Assembly (NCBI GenBank): GCA_025965815.1
Contig: JAOPWF010000644.1
Coordinates: 1 to 9,012 of the forward strand
Direction of reading: 5' to 3'
Source: Mycobacterium sp.
Lineage (GTDB): Bacteria; Actinomycetota; Actinomycetes; Mycobacteriales; Mycobacteriaceae
Length of the DNA stretch: 9,012 nucleotides
Program-made: the position numbers and the translations under genes
The notes under the pieces: generated by a model
The model's input: only the letters and a program-made list of their open reading frames with translations
Told to the model about the DNA's origin: nothing
Databases searched by the model: none
Shown: positions 1-6,546 of the stretch, one piece after another
Numbering within the stretch: position 1 is the first letter of the stretch
Layout: each line of letters begins with the position of its first letter

Positions 1-2
1 CG

Positions 3-713
3 CACATCGTCTTCGCCGACGCCGAATGGGACAGTTCCGTCGATCAGGTGCTGACCGGGGTCTTCCTGCACTCCGGCCAGGTCTGTTCAGCGGGCACCCG
101 GCTGATAATCGAAGAGTCGATCGCAGATGACTTCGTCGCGGAGTTGGTCAACCGGGCCGAGCAGATCCGTATCGGTGACGGTATGGATCCGGCCAGCGAG
201 ACCGGTCCGCTGGTCTCCGAACAGCACCGCGCAAAGGTGGAAGAGTATGTCGCGCTGGGTATTTCGGAGGGCGCGAAGCTGCTGACCGGTGGCTCGCGGC
301 CGAGCGATCCGGCCCTGGAGAAGGGCAGCTTCTATCTGCCGACCATCTTCGACCGGTGCGACAGGACGATGCGGATCGTGCGGGAGGAAACGTTCGGGCC
401 GATTCTGACGGTGGAGCGTTTCACAGCAGAAGCCGAGGCGATCCGCCTCGGCAACGACACGGAATACGGTCTCGCGGCGGGCGTTCGAACGTCCGACCCC
501 GCGCGGGGCGAACGTGTGGTGCGAGCCCTTCGGCACGGCACGGTGTGGCTCAACGACTTCGGCTACTACACAGCGGCCGCGGAGTGGGGCGGATTCAAGA
601 AGTCCGGTAACGGTCGCGAGCTCGGTCCCACCGGGCTCGCGGAATACCAAGAGATCAAACACATCTGGCACAACACCGCGCCGAAGCCCGCCGGCTGGTT
701 CAAAGGCCAATAG
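3..713 (+). CDS. betB: Betaine-aldehyde-type aldehyde dehydrogenase, C-terminal half (5' end outside window)
   Basis: This is an NAD(P)-dependent aldehyde dehydrogenase, probably oxidising betaine aldehyde to glycine betaine in the cytoplasm. The frame is open from base 3 and 236 codons are visible, about half of the usual ~490. The catalytic cysteine lies in the motif GQVCSAGTRL (Cys codon 84-86), which follows the typical lead-in HIVFADAEWD. The cofactor-contacting Glu lies in EETFGP (codons 384-401). The C-terminal oligomerisation region is recognisable from GGFKKSGNGRELG and ends in an aromatic tail. The general-base Glu of the family lies upstream of the window. The substrate call rests on the GQVCSAGTR-type active site and on the choline oxidase two genes downstream; the ALDH family itself is certain. 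The next gene follows after 38 bp in the same direction, suggesting one operon. Nothing in the visible part is disrupted. Confidence 0.85.
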   Translation, partial: HIVFADAEWDSSVDQVLTGVFLHSGQVCSAGTRLIIEESIADDFVAELVNRAEQIRIGDGMDPASETGPLVSEQHRAKVEEYVALGISEGAKLLTGGSRPSDPALEKGSFYLPTIFDRCDRTMRIVREETFGPILTVERFTAEAEAIRLGNDTEYGLAAGVRTSDPARGERVVRALRHGTVWLNDFGYYTAAAEWGGFKKSGNGRELGPTGLAEYQEIKHIWHNTAPKPAGWFKGQ

Positions 714-751
714 CTTGCCGGGCCACCGCACTCGAAGAGAGGACGACGTTC

Positions 752-2290
752 ATGGTTGTTGAAGCTGGTAAACCGGGTTCCGACAGCGGCATGGAGGATT
801 TCGGTTATAAGCAGTCGCTGGACCGCAGCATCGGCAAGTTCGCGAGTTTCGCGGCCGGGGTGAGTTACATCTCGATCCTGACCGGAACCTTCCAGCTGTT
901 CTACTTGGGTTTCGGCACCGCCGGCCCCGCCTACCTGTGGTCGTGGCCGATCGTTTTCTTCGGGCAGATGGCGGTGGCGCTGTGTTTCATGGAACTCGCC
1001 GCCAAGTATCCGGTCGCGGGGTCGGTCTACAACTGGGCCAAGGCGCTGGGTAGCCGGATCGTCGGGTGGTCGGCGGGCTGGCTGATGCTGACCGCCTCGA
1101 TCGTCACCCTTTCGGCGGTTGCGCTGGCCTACCAGCTCAACCTGCCACGACTGTGGAGTGGCTTTCAGATCGTCGGCGACGGCACCGGCGAATACGACTT
1201 CGCCGCCAACGCCGTTGTTCTCGGCACTCTGCTGATTCTGTTCACCACTATCGTGAATGCCCTCGGCGTGCGATTAATGGCAATGATCAACAGCTCCGGC
1301 GTGTTCATCGAGCTCATCGCGGCGGTGCTGATCGCATTCATCCTGGCGATCAATGTCGAACGTGGACCGGATATCTTCTTCTCCACCAACGGCTATGGCG
1401 CAGGTGAGAGCGGTGGCTTCCTGGGCGCCTTCCTGATCGCTTCGCTGGCTTCGGGTTACGTCATGTATGGCTTCGATACCGCAAGCTCACTCGGCGAGGA
1501 GACCGTCGAGCCGCGACGCACCGCACCGAAGGCCATTGCCAGAGCCATTCTGGCCTCGTTCGTGATCGGCGGAGCCATTCTGGTTTTCGCCGTCATGGCG
1601 GCCCCCAACCTGGACGATCCGCTGATTGGCAAGCCTGAGGGTGGCCTGCAGTACATCGTCGAGCAGGTGATGTGGGGTCCGCTCGGCAAGATCTTCCTGG
1701 TCTGCATCGTCATCGCCGTGACGGTGTGCTCGCTGGCCGTGCACACCGCCGCGATCCGGCTCACCTTCGCGATGGCCCGCGACAACGCGCTTCCGTTCGG
1801 CGAGAAGCTGGCTCGCGTCAACCCCAAGACGCAAACCCCGATCATCCCCGCGGTCGTCATCGGCGTGATCGCCGTATTGATCTTGGTGATCAACATCGGC
1901 CAGCCGAAGATCTTTACCGTGTTGACCTCGATCGCCGTCATCATGATCTACCTGGCCTACTTGATGGTGACCGGTCCGATGCTCAAGAAGCGCTTCCAAG
2001 GCCAGTGGCCCCCTGCGGATCTCAAGGCGGGCGGCTACTTCACCATGGGCAGATGGGGGATGCTGGTCAACATCGTCGCAGTGGTCTGGGGTATCGGAAT
2101 GGCGCTGAACCTGGCCTGGCCCCGCGAGGTCGTCTACGGGGAAGGCTGGTACAACGCCTGGGGCGCCTTCATCTACATCGGCGTGATCCTCGGCCTCGGA
2201 CTGCTCTGGTACTTCGTCAAGGGCCGCCACCACATCGGCACGCTCGAGTCGCACGCGGCGGGCACCAAAGCCGAGGCGGAGAATGCCTGA
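752..2290 (+). CDS. APC-superfamily permease, amino acid/choline type (12 predicted TM segments)
   Basis: A 512-residue inner-membrane transporter. About 12 hydrophobic segments are visible, roughly at residues 30-54, 60-84, 102-128, 150-172, 180-201, 222-244, 263-284, 310-336, 363-384, 388-408, 434-456 and 468-489. The TM1 region has the amphipathic FAAGVSYISILTG pattern. TM2 ends in MELAAKYPVAGSVYNW (residues 80-95), the signature of the amino acid/choline transporter branch of the APC superfamily. A conserved loop, FDTASSLGEETVEPRR, follows TM6. The start at 752 is preceded by an AGAGAGG ribosome site (736-742) 9 bp upstream; an internal Met at residue 14 is a weaker alternative. The gene sits 38 bp after the aldehyde dehydrogenase and overlaps the choline oxidase start by 8 bp, so co-translation is likely. 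From context I infer choline or a related amine as substrate. Sequence alone cannot exclude GABA, ethanolamine or an amino acid. Confidence 0.9.
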   Translation: MVVEAGKPGSDSGMEDFGYKQSLDRSIGKFASFAAGVSYISILTGTFQLFYLGFGTAGPAYLWSWPIVFFGQMAVALCFMELAAKYPVAGSVYNWAKALGSRIVGWSAGWLMLTASIVTLSAVALAYQLNLPRLWSGFQIVGDGTGEYDFAANAVVLGTLLILFTTIVNALGVRLMAMINSSGVFIELIAAVLIAFILAINVERGPDIFFSTNGYGAGESGGFLGAFLIASLASGYVMYGFDTASSLGEETVEPRRTAPKAIARAILASFVIGGAILVFAVMAAPNLDDPLIGKPEGGLQYIVEQVMWGPLGKIFLVCIVIAVTVCSLAVHTAAIRLTFAMARDNALPFGEKLARVNPKTQTPIIPAVVIGVIAVLILVINIGQPKIFTVLTSIAVIMIYLAYLMVTGPMLKKRFQGQWPPADLKAGGYFTMGRWGMLVNIVAVVWGIGMALNLAWPREVVYGEGWYNAWGAFIYIGVILGLGLLWYFVKGRHHIGTLESHAAGTKAEAENA

Positions 2291-3839
2291 CACGGCATTC
2301 GACTATGTGATCGCGGGCGGTGGCACCGCGGGATGTGCGCTGGCGGGGCGGCTGTCCGAGGACCCGGACGTGACGGTCTGCCTGCTGGAGGCCGGACCGT
2401 CGGACGTCGGCGACTCCAACATCCTCGAGCTGTCGGAGTGGATGCACCTGCTGGATTCTGGCTATGACTGGGACTACCCGGTGGAGCCGCAAGAGCGGGG
2501 CAACAGCTTCATGCGGCACGCCCGAGCGAAAGTGCTCGGGGGCTGCTCGTCGCACAACTCCTGCATCGCATTCTGGCCGCCCGCCGAATGCCTGGACGAG
2601 TGGGTGACGATGGGTGCCAAGGGCTGGAGCGCGGCCGAAATCCTGCCCCTCGTCACCCGTTTGGAGAACAACGACGCCCCCGGCGAGCAGCACGGGCACA
2701 ACGGGCCGGTGCGCATCCGCGACGTGCCGCCCAACGACCCGTGCGGTGCCGCGGTGCTCGAGGCCGCGGCCATGGCGGGGCTGCCCACCGTCGCCTTCAA
2801 CCGCGGGGAGACGGTGCGCAACGGCGCCGGCTGGTTCCAGATCAACGCCGGCGAGGACGGCACCCGGATGTCGACCTCGCATGCGTATCTGCATCCGGTG
2901 CTCGATTCGCGGCCCAACCTCGAGGTACGCACCGGGTGCTGGGTCGCCGAGATCCTGTTCGACGACGCGTTGAACGCCACCGGTGTGCGCTATCAGCGGC
3001 CCGATCTGACCGGCTACGACACCGTGTCGGCGCGCCGGGAAGTGGTGGTGACGGCCGGTGCGATCGACACCCCGAAGTTGTTGATGCTGTCGGGGATCGG
3101 GCCCACCGCGCACCTGCGCGAGATCGGCATCCCGGTTCGGGTCGACTCCCCGGGTGTGGGCGCGAACCTCGACGACCACGTGGAGGGCCTGGTGTTCTGG
3201 GAGGCGTCCGGCCCGATGGTCACCACGTCCACGCAGTGGTGGGAGATCGGGTTGTTCACCACCATCGACGAGGGATCCGGCCAGCCCGACCTGATGATGC
3301 ACTACGGCAGTGTCCCGTTCGACATGAACACACTGCGGCGCGGCTACCCGACGACCGACAACGGATTCTGCCTGACCCCCAACGTGACTCAGGGCAGGTC
3401 GCGGGGCACCGTGCGACTGAGCAGCCGGGACTTCCGCGACCGGCCCAAGGTCGATCCGCGATACTTCACCGACTCGGACGGCTACGACGAGCGGATCATG
3501 CTGACCGGTCTGCGGCTCGCGCGCACGATCGCCGAGCAGCCGCCGCTGCGGGCCTGGGTGGCAAGGGAGCTGGCGCCAGGACCGGAGGCCACGACCGACG
3601 ACGAGCTGCTGGACTACGTCCACCAGACCCACAACACGGTGTACCACCCGGCGGCCACTGCCCGCATGGGTGCGCTCGCCGACCCGATGGCGGTCCTCGA
3701 CCCCGAGCTGCGGGTCAAGGGGGTGTCGCGGCTTCGCGTGGTCGATGCGTCGGCGATGCCGAAACTGCCGGCCGTCAACCCGAACATTACGGTGATGACC
3801 ATGGCCGAGAAATGTGCGGACCTGATCCGAAAGGCCTGA
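2283..3839 (+). CDS. codA: Choline oxidase, GMC flavoprotein oxidoreductase
   Basis: A 518-residue soluble flavoenzyme that should oxidise choline to betaine aldehyde and on to glycine betaine, using O2 and releasing H2O2. The N-terminus has the FAD dinucleotide fold GGGTAG (residues 12-17) with ribose-binding Glu36 in LLEAG. GMC signature 1 is RAKVLGGCSSHN (81-92) and signature 2 is GAIDTPKLLMLSGIG (259-273). Aligned from memory to Arthrobacter globiformis choline oxidase, the covalent FAD-linking His99 corresponds to His91. Ser101 corresponds to Ser93, Trp61 to Trp53, trimethylammonium-binding Glu312 to Glu301, Trp331 to Trp320, His351 to His340, Val464/Tyr465 to Val453/Tyr454, catalytic His466 to His455 and Asn510 to Asn499. 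Blocks such as STQWWEIG and HYGSVPFDMNT are shared. This argues for an oxidase rather than a BetA-type dehydrogenase. The ATG overlaps the permease by 8 bp, with GAGG at 2273-2276. One oddity: after the catalytic His the sequence reads HPAAT, where the family usually has Gly (HPxGT). Confidence 0.9.
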   Translation: MPDTAFDYVIAGGGTAGCALAGRLSEDPDVTVCLLEAGPSDVGDSNILELSEWMHLLDSGYDWDYPVEPQERGNSFMRHARAKVLGGCSSHNSCIAFWPPAECLDEWVTMGAKGWSAAEILPLVTRLENNDAPGEQHGHNGPVRIRDVPPNDPCGAAVLEAAAMAGLPTVAFNRGETVRNGAGWFQINAGEDGTRMSTSHAYLHPVLDSRPNLEVRTGCWVAEILFDDALNATGVRYQRPDLTGYDTVSARREVVVTAGAIDTPKLLMLSGIGPTAHLREIGIPVRVDSPGVGANLDDHVEGLVFWEASGPMVTTSTQWWEIGLFTTIDEGSGQPDLMMHYGSVPFDMNTLRRGYPTTDNGFCLTPNVTQGRSRGTVRLSSRDFRDRPKVDPRYFTDSDGYDERIMLTGLRLARTIAEQPPLRAWVARELAPGPEATTDDELLDYVHQTHNTVYHPAATARMGALADPMAVLDPELRVKGVSRLRVVDASAMPKLPAVNPNITVMTMAEKCADLIRKA

Positions 3840-3860
3840 GACCAGCACGAGACCCGAAAC

Positions 3861-3871
3861 GTGAGACTCAC
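3861..3871. repeat. Perfect 11-bp palindrome in the 35-bp gap after the choline oxidase gene
   Basis: The sequence is GTGAG-A-CTCAC, a perfect inverted repeat with a single central base, lying 3 bp before the GTG start of the next gene. Its left arm GTGAG is also the best candidate ribosome-binding sequence for that gene. It could be a small operator or a weak structure that modulates translation. At this length chance is a real possibility. Confidence 0.35.
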
Positions 3872-3874
3872 AAC

Positions 3875-5716
3875 GTGGATCTAGCGTCCTTTCTGGGCGA
3901 GCACACCCCCTTCCAATCGGCGTCACCCGATGAGCTGGCGGAGCTGGCGGCCGGGTCGTCCGTCCAAGACTTTCCGGCCGGCGCGGTCGTCACGGACTAC
4001 TCGGCGCAGGTGCCCGACGACATCTGGATGGTCTGCTCGGGCCGGATCACCCTGCAGGCCAGCGCGGACGGCACCACCATCGACACCGTCGAACCCGGCG
4101 GCATCTTCGGCTACACCCCGCTACTCACCGGCGGCGGCATGGAATTCATCGCCCGCACCACCGAGCCGACCACGCTGATCCGGCTGCCCGGCCCGCTGGT
4201 ACGCACCCAGTTCGCCAAGCCTGCGGGTCTGGCGTTCCTGGCCTCCTCGGGGTGGAGCACCGCAGGGAATACGTCGGGGGCCAGTCGGAACCCGTTGATT
4301 CCGGCGTCCGACAGCCGGCCGGTCGGCGACCTGGTGCACGGCGAGGGCCTGCTGGCCACCCCGGACATCTCCGTGCGCGACGCGGTGGTGCGGATGACCG
4401 AGCACCACGTCTCCTATGTGCTGATCCGGCTGCCCGACGGGGAGCTGGGCATCTTCACCGACCGCGATCTGCGGACGCGGGTGGTGGCCGCGGGGCTGGG
4501 GGTGGACGTGCCGATCACCCGGGTGATGAGCGCACCGGCGCGGCGGGTCACCGCCGACCTGACCGCCGACACCGTGCTGATGGAAATGCTCGAAAGCGGG
4601 CTGCGGCACATGCCGGTGGTAACGCTGCGCGGCGAGGTCCTCGGCGTCCTCGAAGACGCCGACCTGCTCGCGGCGTCGCCTCGCCAGAGTTTCGCGCTGC
4701 GCCGTTCGATCGGTCTTGCGGCCGACGCGACCGAACTGCAGCGGTCAGCGCAACGGGTCACCGGTCTGGCGGCCGAGCTGTTCCGCAACGGCACCAAGGC
4801 ATCCGCCACCAGCAGCATTCTTTCCATCGTCCTCGACAGCCTGGTGCGCAAAGCCCTCGAGCTGGCGCTCGCGGAGGCCCCCGATGAGATGGGCGCGCCG
4901 GCATCGGGGTTCGCCTGGCTGACGCTCGGCAGCATCGCCCGACGTGAGGCCATGCCGTCCTCCGATGTGGACAGCGCCCTGTCCTGGAAGGACGAAATGG
5001 GACCGGCCAGTGAACAATTGCGCGCGATCGCACGTCGCACGCACGAGATCCTGGACGGCTGCGGGCTGCCATCGGACAGCAATGGGGCCATCGCATCGAA
5101 GCCGGGATTCTCGCGCTCGCAGTCGGAATGGACCAGGGCCGCCGAACGGTGGCTTGACGATCCACTGGTTAACAAGGGCCTGATCATGTCGTCACTGCTG
5201 ATCGACGGGCGGGTGGTGTGGGGCGACAGCGCCTTGCACGCGGTGCCGTCGGCCTATCGGCGGATGCGCGCCGAGCATCCGAACGCGCTGCGGCTGCAAC
5301 TGCTCGACGCGCTCGCCGGCCGGGTTCGCGCCCGGTCGCTGCGCGATGTGCTGTCACGACGCGGCGGCACCTTCGACCTGAAAAGCCATGCGCTGACACC
5401 GATCGTCAACCTCGCCCGGTGGGGCGCGCTGACCGGCGATGTTGGGTCGGCGTCGACACCGACCCGGCTGACCGCGGCGGCGGCGATGGGCGCACTGGCC
5501 GAACGGGACGCCGCCACGCTGAACGAGGTCTTCGTCACGCTGCAGCGCCTCCGGATGGCTCATCAGGTCGACCAGATATCGGCGGGGCACACCCCGGGCG
5601 ATGTGATCACGATGTCCGAGTTGTCGCCGTTGAACCGAAGCCTGCTCAACGATTCGTTGCGCGAGATCGCCGCGGTCCAGCGGCGGGTGGGCAACTTCGG
5701 AATTCCTCCGGTATAG
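3875..5716 (+). CDS. cNMP-like / tandem CBS / DUF294 nucleotidyltransferase-like protein
   Basis: A 613-residue cytoplasmic protein, probably regulatory. Residues 4-118 resemble a cyclic-nucleotide-binding beta-roll, opening with FLGEHTPF and followed by VQDFPAGAVV. Residues ~152-268 form two CBS repeats, the usual adenine-nucleotide sensors, with GIFTDRDLR in the first and GLRHMPVV...GVLEDADLL in the second. Residues ~285-430 are the DUF294 region, related to GlnD-type nucleotidyltransferases; the metal-site pattern is LGSIARREAMPSSDVDS, with the Asp pair at 364 and 366. Residues ~440-605 are the helical C-terminal DUF294 part. The GTG start at 3875 was chosen because the first domain begins right after it and only 35 bp separate it from the oxidase. 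An in-frame ATG at 3812 would overlap the oxidase by 28 bp and add 21 residues without recognisable homology. Family members are thought to sense nucleotides and may modify a partner; the target here is unknown. The phosphate-binding cassette of the cNMP domain looks degenerate. Confidence 0.85.
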   Translation: MDLASFLGEHTPFQSASPDELAELAAGSSVQDFPAGAVVTDYSAQVPDDIWMVCSGRITLQASADGTTIDTVEPGGIFGYTPLLTGGGMEFIARTTEPTTLIRLPGPLVRTQFAKPAGLAFLASSGWSTAGNTSGASRNPLIPASDSRPVGDLVHGEGLLATPDISVRDAVVRMTEHHVSYVLIRLPDGELGIFTDRDLRTRVVAAGLGVDVPITRVMSAPARRVTADLTADTVLMEMLESGLRHMPVVTLRGEVLGVLEDADLLAASPRQSFALRRSIGLAADATELQRSAQRVTGLAAELFRNGTKASATSSILSIVLDSLVRKALELALAEAPDEMGAPASGFAWLTLGSIARREAMPSSDVDSALSWKDEMGPASEQLRAIARRTHEILDGCGLPSDSNGAIASKPGFSRSQSEWTRAAERWLDDPLVNKGLIMSSLLIDGRVVWGDSALHAVPSAYRRMRAEHPNALRLQLLDALAGRVRARSLRDVLSRRGGTFDLKSHALTPIVNLARWGALTGDVGSASTPTRLTAAAAMGALAERDAATLNEVFVTLQRLRMAHQVDQISAGHTPGDVITMSELSPLNRSLLNDSLREIAAVQRRVGNFGIPPV

Positions 5717-5726
5717 GCTCGAACCT
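5715..5726. promoter_or_regulatory. Imperfect palindrome directly upstream of the iclR-type start (possible operator)
   Basis: AGGCTCGAACCT is palindromic at 5 of 6 base pairs. It spans the stop codon of the CBS/DUF294 gene and ends 1 bp before the regulator's ATG. IclR proteins bind short imperfect palindromes and commonly autoregulate, so this is a candidate binding site. No second copy was seen in the window, and the operon's main promoter lies outside it. Confidence 0.25.
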
Positions 5727-5727
5727 C

Positions 5728-6525
5728 ATGGCTAACCGGGACACCGATGACAGCGGCCGGGGCGCCGCCGTGCAGTCGGTCGACCGTGCGCTGCTGCTGA
5801 TGGAGATTCTGGCGCGTCTCGGGCAGGCCGGGGTGACCGAGATCGCCGCCGAACTGGGCGTGCACAAGTCGACGGTATCGCGCCTGATCGGCGTCCTGGA
5901 ATCGCGTGGTTACGTCGAGCAACTGTCCGATCGCGGCAAGTACCGGCTCGGCTTCGCAATCGCCCGCCTCGCGCGGTCGACCAGCGCCCAGCTCGACCTG
6001 GTGAAGCAGAGTCAGGGTGCATGCGACGCGCTGGCGGCCGATGTGCGGGAGACGACCAACTTGGCGGTCCTCGACGGCGACCGCATCGTGAACATCGTTG
6101 AGGCAGCGGGTCCCGGAGAAATCGCGCTGCGAACCTGGGTCGGCCAGACCTGCCCGGCGCACGCGACGTCGAGTGGAAAGGTGCTGCTCGCCGGCCTGAC
6201 GCCAACCGAGGTCCGGCAGCGGCTGGCCGGCACGCTGGAGTCGTTCACCGACAACACCGTCGTCGACATCGAGGACCTCGAGACCGAGCTCGCCACGGCA
6301 CGTGACCGTGGGTGGGCGAGCGTCCGTGAAGAACTCGAGGTCGGGCTGAACGCCGTCTCCGCCCCGGTCTTCGACAGCGGTTCCAAAGTCGTTGCCGCGC
6401 TGAGTGTCTCCGGACCGTCCTACCGTCTGGGCGTCGACCAGTTCGAGCAGGTCGCCAAGCAGACGATCGCGGCGGCCGAGAGCATCAGTCAGCGGCTGGG
6501 TTGGGTGCACCGCTCCAGGAACTGA
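5728..6525 (+). CDS. IclR-family transcriptional regulator
   Basis: A 265-residue DNA-binding regulator. The N-terminal winged helix-turn-helix runs from QSVDRALLLMEIL (16-28), with the recognition region TEIAAELGVHKSTVSRLIGV at 37-56 and a wing at GKYRLG (70-75). The C-terminal effector domain (about 90-258) carries the family hallmarks CPAHATSSGKVLLAG (142-156) and REELEVGLNAVSAPVFD (200-216). The ATG at 5728 follows the upstream stop by 11 bp and gives the normal family length. There is no good ribosome site (only AGG at 5715-5717, 10 bp upstream), so translation may be coupled to the gene before. As the last gene of the same-strand cluster, it most likely regulates choline uptake and oxidation in response to choline, betaine aldehyde or betaine. 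That role is inferred from position only. Confidence 0.93.
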   Translation: MANRDTDDSGRGAAVQSVDRALLLMEILARLGQAGVTEIAAELGVHKSTVSRLIGVLESRGYVEQLSDRGKYRLGFAIARLARSTSAQLDLVKQSQGACDALAADVRETTNLAVLDGDRIVNIVEAAGPGEIALRTWVGQTCPAHATSSGKVLLAGLTPTEVRQRLAGTLESFTDNTVVDIEDLETELATARDRGWASVREELEVGLNAVSAPVFDSGSKVVAALSVSGPSYRLGVDQFEQVAKQTIAAAESISQRLGWVHRSRN

Positions 6526-6546
6526 TCGCGGCCGTGGCGGGGGCTC

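Noticed and set aside
1487..2293. 268-codon minus-strand open frame opposite the permease
   Set aside because: It is rich in Asp, His and Arg with no motif, a mirror of the permease's codon bias.
2588..3874. Long upstream extension of the CBS/DUF294 reading frame through the choline oxidase gene
   Set aside because: It is low-complexity Arg/Gly/Pro translation out of frame with the oxidase. The recognisable protein begins right after the GTG at 3875.
2217..3926. 569-codon open frame on the minus strand across the choline oxidase gene
   Set aside because: The composition is Arg/His/Gly-rich with no domain pattern, and it is antisense to a gene with a complete recognised active site. Such frames are common in high-GC DNA.
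5218..5727. Longer N-terminus for the IclR regulator
   Set aside because: The upstream in-frame stretch is an Arg-rich shadow of the CBS/DUF294 gene. The ATG at 5728 gives the normal family length and domain start.
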